A stretch of 46,110 nucleotides of DNA. Source: Oligoflexales bacterium (GTDB lineage: Bacteria; Bdellovibrionota_B; Oligoflexia; Oligoflexales; RGVZ01). The DNA lies in assembly GCA_947445775.1 (NCBI GenBank), contig CANFEB010000019.1, positions 1-46,110 of the forward strand. Direction: 5' to 3'. The notes below the pieces were generated by a model. It was not told where the DNA came from and did no database searches. It saw only the letters and a program-made list of their open reading frames with translations. The position numbers were made by a program, and so were the translations under genes. The first letter of the stretch is position 1. Each line of letters opens with the position of its first letter. Below are positions 24,593 to 33,368 of this stretch, in pieces.

Positions 24593-26107
24593 TTGGAAAC
24601 ACTCGATTTGATGACGAAAATCGTCTCCCTGTGCAAACGCCGGGGCTTTATTTTTCAAAGCAGCGAAATCTATGGCGGCCTAAAGTCTTGCTACGACTAC
24701 GGACCACTCGGCGTTGAACTGAAACGCAATATCGCCGCCGAATGGTGGCGTAGCATGGTTTACAAGCGCGAGGACGTCGTCGGCATTGACGCCTCGATCA
24801 TGATGCATCCTAAGGTCTGGCAGACCTCCGGCCACCTGTCGGGATTTTCGGACCCCCTGGTCGACTGCCTGAATTGCAAAGAACGGTTTCGCGCCGATAA
24901 GGCCCCCAAAGTCGCCGCCGGCTCTGAAGTGACATTCAAAAAAGGTGGCAAGGCCAACGGCGAAGCCCTCACGGGATTGGTCCCGGCCCATGGCTACATC
25001 TGCCCTGTGTGTGGATCACCTCAACTTAGCGACGAACGCCAATTCAACCTGATGTTTCGGACCAACATGGGCCCGGTTGACCCCCTCAGCGAATTTGTCC
25101 GGGATGCCCACGGCAAGGATCTGACCCGGGAGGAATTCCGCACGAGGCTCGACGAAGCGGTCCGCAGCACCGCCGTATACCTGAGGCCGGAAACGGCCCA
25201 GGCCATGTTCGTGCAGTTTCTCAATGTCCAACAAAGCCAATCGATGAAAATCCCGTTCGGTATTGCCCAGACCGGCAAGTCATTCCGCAACGAAATCGTC
25301 ACCGAACACTATATTTTCCGGTCATGCGAATTTGAACAAATGGAGATGGAATTCTTCATCGAGCCAGGCACCCAAAACGAGTGGCTGAAATACTGGTGCA
25401 ACGAACGCATGAACTGGTACGCAGGATTTGCCAACAAGAAAGGTGACTTTCAACTGCGCCGCCACGAGGGCGACGAGTTGGCTCACTATTCCGACGATTG
25501 CTACGATATTGAATACCGTTATCCGTGGGGCTGGGGGGAACTCGAAGGCGTCGCCTCCCGGACCGACTATGACCTGTCGCGCCATGCCGAGGCTTCCGGC
25601 GTAAAACTCAGTTACTTTGACCAACAAAAAGTTGACCCCAACACTGGCAAACCAGGTTGGCGCTATACGCCCTATGTCATCGAGCCGGCTGCGGGCCTGA
25701 CCCGAACGGTCCTCTGTTTTCTCTTGGACGCCTACTCGGAAGAAAAAGGCCTTGATCACGAGGGCAAGGAAAAAATCCGGGTTGTCCTGAAACTTCATCC
25801 GCGTTTGGCGCCGGTCAAAGCTGCCGTTTTGCCTCTGGTCAAAAAAGATGGACAGCCGGAAAAAGCCCGTTTGATCGTTGCTGAATTCCGCCGCCTCGGC
25901 ATCAACGTCAGTTATGAGGAGCAACAATCCATCGGCAAGCGCTATGCCAAACATGACGAAATCGGGACGCCCTTTTGCATAACGATCGACAATGAGTCAA
26001 TCACATCTGATTCCGTAACGATTCGTGACCGTGACTCGGCCACGCAAGTTCGCGTGCCCACTGCGCGCGCAGTAGAAATCGTCCGTGAAAGGATTGAAAA
26101 TGTCTGA
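24593..26107 (+). CDS. glyS: Glycyl-tRNA synthetase, single-chain (alpha2) type
   Basis: The 504-residue class II enzyme is the homodimeric form found in many bacteria, archaea and eukaryotes, not the alpha/beta form of E. coli. It shows GFIFQSSEIYGGLKSCYDYG, PKVWQTSGHLSGFSDPLVDC and motif 2 around GKSFRNEIVTEHYIFRSCEF. Two Cys pairs (CLNC, CPVC) suggest a zinc site. The C-terminal anticodon domain is present, with GIGKRYAKHDEIGTPFCITID-like sequence. The start is TTG 24593 or ATG seven codons later. The stop overlaps the pfp start. Confidence 0.93.
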   Translation: METLDLMTKIVSLCKRRGFIFQSSEIYGGLKSCYDYGPLGVELKRNIAAEWWRSMVYKREDVVGIDASIMMHPKVWQTSGHLSGFSDPLVDCLNCKERFRADKAPKVAAGSEVTFKKGGKANGEALTGLVPAHGYICPVCGSPQLSDERQFNLMFRTNMGPVDPLSEFVRDAHGKDLTREEFRTRLDEAVRSTAVYLRPETAQAMFVQFLNVQQSQSMKIPFGIAQTGKSFRNEIVTEHYIFRSCEFEQMEMEFFIEPGTQNEWLKYWCNERMNWYAGFANKKGDFQLRRHEGDELAHYSDDCYDIEYRYPWGWGELEGVASRTDYDLSRHAEASGVKLSYFDQQKVDPNTGKPGWRYTPYVIEPAAGLTRTVLCFLLDAYSEEKGLDHEGKEKIRVVLKLHPRLAPVKAAVLPLVKKDGQPEKARLIVAEFRRLGINVSYEEQQSIGKRYAKHDEIGTPFCITIDNESITSDSVTIRDRDSATQVRVPTARAVEIVRERIENV

Positions 26108-27758
26108 ATTTCTGATTGCCCGGCGCCAGTATGCCCCCCAGAGCCCCGTCAGTTTGACCGCTCTTGAGGCCAGCAGCGTGTCTGAACCGGCGATTGGACT
26201 GGACGCAACGGACCCGGCCATTGCCGCGCTTTTTCCGCAAATGGCGCGACACCCTCTGCTCAAGATTTCTCAAAACGACGCCGCCGCGAGCGGATTGGAA
26301 CCACTGACAAAAAAAACCTCGCTCCGCGTTGGCGCCGTCTTTTCTGGAGGCCAGGCCCCGGGCGGTCACAATGTCGTGGCCGGCCTATACGAAGGAATTC
26401 GGAAACTACACCCGGATTCGACCCTGACGGGGTTTGCCGGGGGGCCTGCGGGAATCCTCAAAAACAAGGCCATCCCGGTTACCCCGGAACTCATAGCTAC
26501 GTTTCGCAACACGGGGGGGTTTGACCTGTTTGGAACGGGGCGGACAAAACTCGAAACCCCAGAGGATTTCGCGACTTGTGCCCGAATCTTTACCCAACAT
26601 GATCTCGATGCCTTTGTCGTCATTGGCGGCGATGACTCCAACACCAATGCGGCGTTTCTGGCTGAATACCTGCTTGAAACCGGCCACAAAACCCGCATTG
26701 TCGGTGTTCCCAAAACAATCGACAGCGATTTGCGCGGCCCCTTCACAGAAACTTCATTTGGCTTCGATACGGCGGTTCGTGTCTATGCAGAGCTGATCGC
26801 CAACATCGCTAAGGATTCCCAGAGCGGAAAAAAATACTACCATTTCATCCGCCTCATGGGCCGCAGCGCGAGCCACATCACCATGGAGGCCGCCCTGCAA
26901 ACCCGCCCAAATGTGGCTTTGATCTCCGAAGAAATCGCCCGCGACGGTATGACCATGAGTGGAATTATCGACCTTTTGGCAGATGTCGTGATCCGACGTG
27001 GCAACGCCGGCAAAAACTTTGGCGTGGTTTTAGTGCCGGAAGGGCTGATTGAATTTGTGCCCGAGATGCGCGCGCTCATTGCCAATTTGAATGAAGTCAT
27101 TTCAGGGCACCAAGACTACATGGATTCCCTGAGGGGGTTTACGGCGCAAATCGAATACCTCGCAGGGCGCCTGTCCAAAGAATCCGCAGCCACCCTGGCG
27201 ACTCTACCTCTAGATATCCAGCGCCAGATGATCATGGACCGCGACCCCCACGGCAATGTGGCCTTGTCTCAGGTTGAAACCGAAAAGCTCCTGACCGAAC
27301 TTCTGACGAGCCGCCTCGGGGAACTCAAATCTGAGGGGCATTTTCACGGCAAATTTTCCTGCCAGACACACTTTTTAGGTTATGAAGGCCGCTGCGCCGC
27401 GCCAACAAATTTTGACGCCAATTATGCCTGGAGCCTAGGGCTCACGGCGGCTGGATTGGCAGCCAGTGGACATTCGGGGTATTTGGCAGCCGTTCACGGC
27501 CTGACGATGACCCCAGACCGGTGGCAGGCTTGGGGGGTTCCCCTGGTATCGATGCTGACCATTGAGCGCCGTCATGGCAAGGACAAGGCCGTCATCCGCA
27601 AGACCCTTGTCGATTTGGAAGGCCCAGCATTTCAATTATTCATGAACTCCCGCGAGGCATGGGCTTGGGATGAGCACTATCAATTCGCTGGTCCGATCCA
27701 ATACTTTGGACCCGCCGGACTGGTGGATCGTATTCCCGTTAGCCTCTCGGTGCAGTAA
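26100..27758 (+). CDS. pfp: PPi-dependent phosphofructokinase, long type
   Basis: The 552-residue enzyme reversibly phosphorylates fructose-6-phosphate with pyrophosphate. It has GAVFSGGQAPGGHNVVAGLY, GGDDSN (176-181; the second Asp marks PPi rather than ATP use) and PKTID (204-208) with the Lys that excludes ATP. LMGRSASHITMEAAL gives sugar-phosphate contacts. The length fits the long class of PFP proteins. ATG 26100 overlaps the glyS stop by eight bases and has AAGGA upstream. Use of PPi makes this glycolytic step reversible and ATP-saving. Confidence 0.9.
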   Translation: MSEFLIARRQYAPQSPVSLTALEASSVSEPAIGLDATDPAIAALFPQMARHPLLKISQNDAAASGLEPLTKKTSLRVGAVFSGGQAPGGHNVVAGLYEGIRKLHPDSTLTGFAGGPAGILKNKAIPVTPELIATFRNTGGFDLFGTGRTKLETPEDFATCARIFTQHDLDAFVVIGGDDSNTNAAFLAEYLLETGHKTRIVGVPKTIDSDLRGPFTETSFGFDTAVRVYAELIANIAKDSQSGKKYYHFIRLMGRSASHITMEAALQTRPNVALISEEIARDGMTMSGIIDLLADVVIRRGNAGKNFGVVLVPEGLIEFVPEMRALIANLNEVISGHQDYMDSLRGFTAQIEYLAGRLSKESAATLATLPLDIQRQMIMDRDPHGNVALSQVETEKLLTELLTSRLGELKSEGHFHGKFSCQTHFLGYEGRCAAPTNFDANYAWSLGLTAAGLAASGHSGYLAAVHGLTMTPDRWQAWGVPLVSMLTIERRHGKDKAVIRKTLVDLEGPAFQLFMNSREAWAWDEHYQFAGPIQYFGPAGLVDRIPVSLSVQ

Positions 27759-27835
27759 GCTATATTTAGCGCCTGAAATCAGTGCCGAAAATCATTGGCC
27801 TGACTCCGCAAGTGGAATTAAAGGAAAATTGTTTG

Positions 27836-28498
27836 ATGCGAAATGGTAGAAAATCAGGCGGCAGTTCTGGCAACCCACGCGGGTCTAGTAGTGGGTCTAA
27901 TAGCGGGTCTAGTAGCGGGTCTAGTAGCGGGTCTAACGACGGGTCCCAATCCGGCTCTCAATCTGGCTCCAAAAACCGCTCTAATCGAGGCAATAGCGGC
28001 GGCGGGGGCGACAACCGGACTTCCGGCAGGCGTGATGGCCAGAGTGGGCAAGGCGGACAAGGCCAGCGTGGACAAGGCCAGCCACAAAATCGCCAGCAGC
28101 CCAATTCATCAGGACGTTCGTCAGGTTCATCATCTGGCTCATCAGGCCGTGGACAAAAATCTGGCCATGCAGACAACGCCCCCGCCCGTAGTTCGCTGAT
28201 TGAAATCCCTATCCGGACGGTACCCGGCAAAGGCAACGTTCCGGTTCAGGAGAGCAAAAAACTTCCTCCGCGTCGTTACGGGATCATTTTCTTTGAAACA
28301 CTGGCGGCTGCAAAAAATGATTTGGCGCGCCTCCAGGATGTGGCACGGGGTTATGACCAATTGAACATTGTCATCCGATCCGAGTCACCCATGGATGACG
28401 TAGAATTGTCCAGCATTGGCAAGCTCTTCGCTGGGGCCGCGTGGGCATTGATTCACGACCGTAGAGTTGCGGAGGGCTGGTACAATGAGGCTCACTGA
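27836..28498 (+). CDS. Gly/Ser/Gln-rich disordered protein with a conserved-looking C-terminal domain
   Basis: ATG 27836 follows AAGGA by about ten bases. The 220-residue protein has two parts. Residues 1-130 are almost entirely Gly, Ser, Asn, Gln and Arg (SGSNSGSSSGSSSGS; GQGGQGQRGQGQPQNRQQ), generated by a 12-bp DNA repeat (27881-27946) and similar units. The last 80 residues look folded: RRYGIIFFETLAAAKNDLAR, then LFAGAAWALIHDRRVAEGWY. The low-complexity half resembles nucleic-acid-binding or condensate-forming tails; that is inference. Its stop overlaps the next gene. Confidence 0.65.
   Translation: MRNGRKSGGSSGNPRGSSSGSNSGSSSGSSSGSNDGSQSGSQSGSKNRSNRGNSGGGGDNRTSGRRDGQSGQGGQGQRGQGQPQNRQQPNSSGRSSGSSSGSSGRGQKSGHADNAPARSSLIEIPIRTVPGKGNVPVQESKKLPPRRYGIIFFETLAAAKNDLARLQDVARGYDQLNIVIRSESPMDDVELSSIGKLFAGAAWALIHDRRVAEGWYNEAH
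27881..27946 (+). repeat. 12-bp coding tandem repeat
   Basis: About five and a half copies of GGGTCTAGTAGC, with point differences, encode Gly-Ser-Ser-Ser units. The copies are near-identical at DNA level, which suggests recent slippage. Confidence 0.8.
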
Positions 28499-29168
28499 TG
28501 CCTTTGGTATTGCTGTATTGCTTGCGATGTTTGCCATTTCTGGCGTTTCAGAAACCTGTGCGGCTGCCGAACCCAAAGAACCCAAAGAACCAAGGGTACT
28601 AGGCGAATCGGGCGAATCCGGAGTTGCAGCTCCAACTGCGGCTTCCCCGAAAAAAACGAAAAAAAAATCTGCCGCCCCCAAAATACGGGTCAGCGCAGGT
28701 GGTTTTATTGCAAGCGGAATGACGGATGCTCCATCTGCGGTTTTTGGCTTTGGCGGCGGATTTGCTTACCGAATTTTGCGCAGCATTGAAGCCGAAGCCT
28801 CGCTGACATCCTTTGGTTACATTCTGGATTATGCGGCTGTAACAACGACTGTCGAAATTACCGATATGGCCATCAACGCTGATGGCATCTATCGCATCCC
28901 CCTGACGCCAAACATCCATTTGCGCGGGCGCGGCGGTGCAGGAATGCACATCTTCTCTGCCAAAATAGCCGGGGAAGGCTCCAGATCCAGTGGTTTAACT
29001 TCTCAATCCAAAAATATTTTAGCCATCAATCTAGGCGGTGGCCTGGAAATGTCCTTTGGTAATTTCTTTATTGCCGCCGACATTCGCAAGCCCATACTAA
29101 TGGAAAAAATTGAGACCGTTGGCGATATTTCGTTTCTGATGTGTGGCGAAGTCGGCATGCGTTTCTAA
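28485..29168 (+). CDS. Predicted outer-membrane beta-barrel protein (paralog 1)
   Basis: ATG 28485 lies after GGAGG inside the end of the previous gene, so the two are probably translationally coupled. A signal peptide (about 1-28, ending TCAAA) is followed by a Pro/Lys/Glu-rich linker with DNA-level repeats (PKEPKEP, GESGES). A barrel-like domain of alternating strands ends GEVGMRF. The ending ADIRKPILMEKIETVGDISF matches AEIRKPIFFAKLQDEGSLVY of the protein encoded at 29629, so these are tandem paralogs. Function unknown. Confidence 0.65.
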   Translation: MRLTDAFGIAVLLAMFAISGVSETCAAAEPKEPKEPRVLGESGESGVAAPTAASPKKTKKKSAAPKIRVSAGGFIASGMTDAPSAVFGFGGGFAYRILRSIEAEASLTSFGYILDYAAVTTTVEITDMAINADGIYRIPLTPNIHLRGRGGAGMHIFSAKIAGEGSRSSGLTSQSKNILAINLGGGLEMSFGNFFIAADIRKPILMEKIETVGDISFLMCGEVGMRF

Positions 29169-29169
29169 C

Positions 29170-29210
29170 TAGATTTCGCTGAAAAAGCTTCGCTTTTTCA
29201 GCGAAATCTA
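29170..29210. terminator. Perfect 19-bp hairpin after paralog 1
   Basis: AGATTTCGCTGAAAAAGC pairs perfectly with GCTTTTTCAGCGAAATCT around a TTC loop, starting two bases after the stop codon. It may act as a terminator, but it is also one arm of a repeated element whose inverted copy lies at 29563-29600. Confidence 0.6.
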
Positions 29211-29238
29211 TCCCGAGCGTAGCGAGGGATCTCGACGA
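29210..29238 (+). repeat. REP-like element, left copy
   Basis: ATCCCGAGCGTAGCGAGGGA followed by TCTCGACG sits next to the hairpin at 29170-29210. The hairpin plus this element reappear in inverted order at 29533-29605. Confidence 0.55.
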
Positions 29239-29257
29239 ACATCCATGTGCGTTTTGA

Positions 29258-29449
29258 GGGAGAAATATTGAATGGTCGTCAAGACGTGCGTGGCACTGGG
29301 ACGATGTACTGACGAGAGGCCACCAAGAAGCGAAAAAGAAAAAGCCAGAACGATGGAGTGGCAACACTCGCAACTGGAGTTATATCGGTGAAGTTTTGCT
29401 GAATTTCTTGAAAGAAAAAATGCCATCATGTAACATGATGGCGGAGTAA
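29258..29449 (+). pseudogene. Transposase C-terminal remnant (IS3-like)
   Basis: A 63-codon open stretch without its own start encodes GHQEAKKKKPERWSGNTRNW and SYIGEVLLNFLKEKM. The PERWSGNTRNW...EVLLN ending resembles the C-terminus of IS3-family transposases. The rest of the element is missing. It lies between two inverted REP-like/hairpin arms, and a 9-bp hairpin GCCATCATG/CATGATGGC overlaps its end. The family call is from memory of the motif and should be treated as tentative. Confidence 0.45.
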
Positions 29450-29532
29450 CTCTATGCGGCAACTGTCCTGAAAACTTCCGATACGGACACGGGCTTTGAA
29501 GTTTTGACTAAAAAGTGACACTGGTGGGTCTT

Positions 29533-29605
29533 CGCCGAGATCCTTCGCTGCGCTCAGGATACGATTTCGCTGCAAAAAGCGAAGCTTTTTCAGCGAAATC
29601 TAACT
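29533..29605 (-). repeat. REP-like element plus hairpin, right inverted copy
   Basis: On the minus strand this repeats the left arm: a hairpin (29563-29580 with 29584-29600, one bulged base), then ATCCTGAGCGCAGCGAAGGA and TCTCGGCG. The two arms are about 85-90% alike and face each other. Confidence 0.6.
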
Positions 29606-29628
29606 AGATGCTCTCAAGGTGACCTGAG

Positions 29629-30252
29629 ATGAAAATGCTGATCATGATCATGATGGCAGGCTGCCTTGGAGTCTCAGGCCTCTGGGAAGGCACGGCCAAT
29701 GCCGCGCCAAAATCCAAAAAAGATCGTCCCTCGCCGTCATCAGAGCCTTCGGCAGAATCTCAAAACAATCAAAGCAATCACATCCGCGGTTTGCTCGGAT
29801 TTGTCTCGGGGCTGGGGCATGTCAGCTCGGCCGTTTTTGTTTTTGGCGGCGACTATGTCCGGACCATCCGGCCAAATCTGGATGTTACGGCAGGAGTATT
29901 GCGTTGGAGCAATGTCTACAGCGATTCAAATTACAGCATCGATTTTGCGATGACGACCTTGGACGGTGGCGTGGAGTACCGCGTTCCCATCGTTGAAAAT
30001 ATTACTCTTAAAGGCGCTGCGCGCCTCGGGATGGGTCTCGCTTCAGCGGCGACCCAAGATGTCATCATCGGCCAAGCCGAGAGCCACAGCAGCACAGTCA
30101 CGGCATTCGCTGCGACCTTCGGCGGATCGTTCATTTATAACACCGGGCGGTTTCAACTTGGCGCCGAGATTCGCAAGCCAATCTTTTTCGCCAAACTTCA
30201 AGACGAAGGGTCCTTGGTCTACCTCATGGCGACGGGCACCTACTCCCTATAG
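29629..30252 (+). CDS. Predicted outer-membrane beta-barrel protein (paralog 2)
   Basis: The 207-residue product has a signal peptide (MKMLIMIMMAGCLGVSGLWE, cleavage near ANAAP), a basic Ser/Pro linker and a barrel-like domain with strands such as AVFVFGGDYVRTIRPNLDVT and GGVEYRVPIVENITLKG. It resembles the gene at 28485 in layout and C-terminal sequence. A MAGC string in the signal could act as a poor lipobox. Function unknown; small barrels of this size often act in envelope stability or lipid modification. Confidence 0.6.
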   Translation: MKMLIMIMMAGCLGVSGLWEGTANAAPKSKKDRPSPSSEPSAESQNNQSNHIRGLLGFVSGLGHVSSAVFVFGGDYVRTIRPNLDVTAGVLRWSNVYSDSNYSIDFAMTTLDGGVEYRVPIVENITLKGAARLGMGLASAATQDVIIGQAESHSSTVTAFAATFGGSFIYNTGRFQLGAEIRKPIFFAKLQDEGSLVYLMATGTYSL

Positions 30253-30307
30253 ATCGTAACGAAAGATCTACGACTGGTCTCGTCAGTTTCATTATGATCT
30301 ATATAAT

Positions 30308-30757
30308 CTAGGCGCCGCCTAAATTTTTGGGCGAATGACTCAGAAATTCATCGGAGCTCATGCTTGATTTCTTAATCTCGTTAACAAAACACGAAAGTTT
30401 ATTGTGACGAATTTCGGATAAGTACAATGACGACAGATCGATATTTAAATTTAAACGGCCCAACTTATACCTCAGCAGAGCGGTCATGTCGGGAGCCAAT
30501 TTTACTTTATCCGCAAATATGATGCATACTCTGTTCGCTAGCATCGACCGCGCATCGACCAATCAAAAACACAAGGTCGTGCGACATGGGTGGATGTGCT
30601 TCTCTATGGACAAATATAGAAAAAACAATGCGGCATCAAATCGCTTCATTTTCTTAAGGCCAACAAATGTCTCCATATCGCGTTTGGCTGACGCAAGAAA
30701 AAAATCGTAGAGTTTTTTAAATTCTTGCTTGGTCATGACGCAACGGCCCTTGCTCAC
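30308..30757 (-). pseudogene. HEPN-domain protein, disrupted
   Basis: The reading starts with MTKQEFKKLYDFFLASAKRD and DAALFFLYLSIEKHI, a typical HEPN first half. Then the frame hits TGA near 30563, and the same frame stays open to 30308. Around 30520-30605 another frame reads AHPPMSHDLVFLIGRCAVD, which matches the expected HEPN middle (SHDLV), so two compensating frameshifts are likelier than a recoded stop. HEPN proteins are RNases or partners of MNT nucleotidyltransferases. None lies next to it. Confidence 0.55.
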
Positions 30758-30813
30758 TAATTGGCTATTGATATTTTATCTCCTGCCCCGTGTAACACAA
30801 GGTATCGACCCTA

Positions 30814-32463
30814 TCAGTTCCAAGCCCCAAGAAGTTCATTCAGGCGTTCGCGCCCAAGCTCTTTCATGAATCCCGGCAAGCGCGGGCCTTGGTCACGACC
30901 AATCAGCTTTTGATAAATACCCTTAAAGGCCTCTTTCGGATCGCAGCCACTGCCGTGGACCACTTGGTCATAGACCAACTGATTCAATTCCTTGGGGTCC
31001 ACCGCATCGAGATCAACCTCATTCACGAGGTTACCAAGTGCCTTCAAGGCTGCGTGTTGAAGGTCGGTGAAATCTGTTTGATTGCGGCGCCCGGCTTCCA
31101 GCGAATAGCGAAACTCCTCCGGCGCAAAATTTTGCAGCCAGTTCCAAGCCCGCTTGGCCCGGTCGAAAAACAACCCACGGTCCGCCTCGTTCTTCACAAG
31201 ACCTAAGTAATGACGATCCAAAGTTCTTTGCGCGTCGCCGTCGAAAATCTGGAGGCGGTTGCACAGCTCGCGAAACGGCGCGCGGTAGGGCTGATGGGCC
31301 AAGCCATCTCCATGACCATCTCCATGACCATCTACCATCGACAGCTCGTAAACGCGGCGCGTCATCGCCCACTTCTTGTCCGTCGCCGCCAGGGCTGGAT
31401 TTAAGGCCACGGCCTCCGCCCGGTCAAACTCATCGTAGGTCTTGATGACATCGGCATCAAAGGCCAGCGAGAAATCATGATTGGGACGGTGCCCGGCAAA
31501 AATCCAACGCAAAATCTGTGGTGGATAAACTTCAAGGGCCTGGGCTACGGTGAACAACTCGCCGCTCGACGAAGACATCTTACCCGTGCCGCCCTTGATC
31601 ATAACAAAATCATATTGCTGATAAACCGGTGGCTCGCGCCCCCAAACCTCTTTAACAATTTTTTTGCCTGTATCGTAGGAACCACCCTCGCTGGAATGAT
31701 CTTTACCACCCGGCTCGAAATCAACTTTTTCAAAGGCCCAACGCATCGGCCAATCCGTCCGCCAATTGAGCTTTAAATTTCGCGTCGTGCGAATGTCCGT
31801 GACGGCCTCGTGGGAGCAGGTCGAGCACTTGTAGGCATATTCCCAGCCCCCTGGATAACGCTCATATTCCATCGTATCGCGGTCACACTTTTCGCAGTAG
31901 ATGGCCGTCGGCAACCATGTGGACGGCAGTGGCTCGCTGCGGTGTTCGTTTAAAATGGCAGCGATTTTTTCGCGGTTTTCCAACGCAAATTTTATTGGCT
32001 CCGCATAAGCCCCGCTGGAGTAACGATCATGCTGGTAAATAAAATCAGGTTGGACACCAACGGCTGCCAATTCTTTTTCAAAAGCCATGATGCCAAATCC
32101 TGAGTAGCTCTTCGCAACTCCGCGCGGATCTGGCACGCGGCTAATAGGCTGGCGCAAATGAGAGGTGAGCATCTCTTGCTCAGGCAAGTTTTTTGGAACT
32201 TTTCTGAAAGTATCGAAGTCGTCCCAGCTGTAAATAAAGCGGACTTTACAGCCCAGTCCCCGCAGAGCCCGCGCCACAAGGTCAACGGTAATCACCTCGC
32301 GGAAATTGCCGATATGAACGGTGCCACTGGGCGTGATGCCACTGGCCACCGTGTAGGAATCTCGCACCCCCCAAAATGAAATGACCCGTTTGGCGGCGTG
32401 ATCCGCCCAATGAGGCGATGATTCAAGTGTGATCTGGGAAGGGAAGGTCCGGGTGTCTGCCAT
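30814..32463 (-). CDS. lysS: Lysyl-tRNA synthetase, class I (archaeal type)
   Basis: The 549-residue enzyme charges tRNA-Lys with a class I Rossmann core, unlike the class II LysRS of most bacteria. Signatures are HIGN (50-53), a zinc-like C190-x2-C193...C213-x2-C216 and KMSSS (295-299). ATG 32463 follows AAGGA. Residues 378-387 are GDGHGDGHGD-like, encoded by a short repeat near 31305-31334, an unusual insertion in a housekeeping enzyme. Class I LysRS occurs in archaea, spirochaetes and some proteobacteria. Confidence 0.92.
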   Translation of the reverse strand: MADTRTFPSQITLESSPHWADHAAKRVISFWGVRDSYTVASGITPSGTVHIGNFREVITVDLVARALRGLGCKVRFIYSWDDFDTFRKVPKNLPEQEMLTSHLRQPISRVPDPRGVAKSYSGFGIMAFEKELAAVGVQPDFIYQHDRYSSGAYAEPIKFALENREKIAAILNEHRSEPLPSTWLPTAIYCEKCDRDTMEYERYPGGWEYAYKCSTCSHEAVTDIRTTRNLKLNWRTDWPMRWAFEKVDFEPGGKDHSSEGGSYDTGKKIVKEVWGREPPVYQQYDFVMIKGGTGKMSSSSGELFTVAQALEVYPPQILRWIFAGHRPNHDFSLAFDADVIKTYDEFDRAEAVALNPALAATDKKWAMTRRVYELSMVDGHGDGHGDGLAHQPYRAPFRELCNRLQIFDGDAQRTLDRHYLGLVKNEADRGLFFDRAKRAWNWLQNFAPEEFRYSLEAGRRNQTDFTDLQHAALKALGNLVNEVDLDAVDPKELNQLVYDQVVHGSGCDPKEAFKGIYQKLIGRDQGPRLPGFMKELGRERLNELLGAWN

Positions 32464-32546
32464 GATTTTTTTCCTTAATTCGACTGGAAAATCTGCACCT
32501 GATCAAAACTAAAAGCTCAACGCGAATCATCTTTGCGACGAGCCAC

Positions 32547-33368
32547 CTATTTGTCAAACATTGCATTGGCTTCGCAAACCTCCATGAGCCGTGACCTAGC
32601 CTGAGACGACAGCCAACCACTCCAGTGGCGTTCCCGGGCCTTGGCCACCCGAGCCGAAATCTGACGGGACACCCGCCCCCAGCCGACGGAGGCGGCGGAG
32701 CCATCTTTTTCCTGGGCGGGCATGGGAGGGGCAGACACCCACAACGCGGATCCAGCCCGCTGGCACCAACTGATCCACTGCTCCATGATCTCCGACGTGC
32801 CCTGTTCCCAGGGTTTGTTGTCTAGATGCACAAAGACCAATTCGGGGGATCCCGGCGGGCGCGCCGCGGCGGCGGCGTCGCTTGCCGAAAAAACACCGGT
32901 TCTAGCTCCGAAAATCCAGGCTGCACGGGCTGCCAGGGCCACCGGTGGCAGATTAACCGAAAAGGAGGCCCCTATCCGGTGAACGACCGACGTGTGCAAG
33001 CGGTCAACAAGGGCTGGCGACATAGAAACGGATGCCGCCTGACGTAAAATCGAATCTGGATCATCGGGAGCCAAGGCGCTCAGGAGTTCCTTGACGCGCG
33101 CCACCCGCGTGGACACGGGACACGGAGCCATGGCCCTTGCCGCGCGGTTCTCAATGACCCACGCCCCGGCGCACAAGGAGCACGACTGAGGCGGCATGGA
33201 CAAACGGATTTGCGATCCCCGGTCGTCGTGTTCAATGGTGGCAGTTAATGAAGAAAAAACGTGCTGCAAGATATTCGGATCGCTGGCAACGCAATGACCA
33301 AGGGGCTTGGCAGCCGTGCGCAAATCATTCGGAGGCTGATTTCCTGATTTCATTTCGTGACGCGTCAC
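32547..33368 (-). CDS. Unknown protein coupled to the DnaC-like ATPase
   Basis: The 273-residue product begins at GTG 33368, which overlaps the upstream stop in a GTGA junction, so translation is coupled. It has a Cys pair SCSLCAGAW near 62-68 and a further Cys at about 82, a possible metal site. A later segment, LVFVHLDNKPWEQGTSEIME then SALWVSAPPMP, is spaced like the Walker B and sensor strands of an AAA+ domain, but no Walker A is present. It may be a degenerate partner of the ATPase; that is inference. No family recognised. Confidence 0.55.
   Translation of the reverse strand: MTRHEMKSGNQPPNDLRTAAKPLGHCVASDPNILQHVFSSLTATIEHDDRGSQIRLSMPPQSCSLCAGAWVIENRAARAMAPCPVSTRVARVKELLSALAPDDPDSILRQAASVSMSPALVDRLHTSVVHRIGASFSVNLPPVALAARAAWIFGARTGVFSASDAAAAARPPGSPELVFVHLDNKPWEQGTSEIMEQWISWCQRAGSALWVSAPPMPAQEKDGSAASVGWGRVSRQISARVAKARERHWSGWLSSQARSRLMEVCEANAMFDK

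Noticed and set aside
27881-27946. CRISPR-like array
   Set aside because: The repeats are 12 bp, contiguous and in frame in a coding sequence, with no spacers.
30563-30565. In-frame TGA of the HEPN gene as a selenocysteine codon
   Set aside because: No suitable hairpin follows, no redox motif is present, and frameshifts explain the sequence better.
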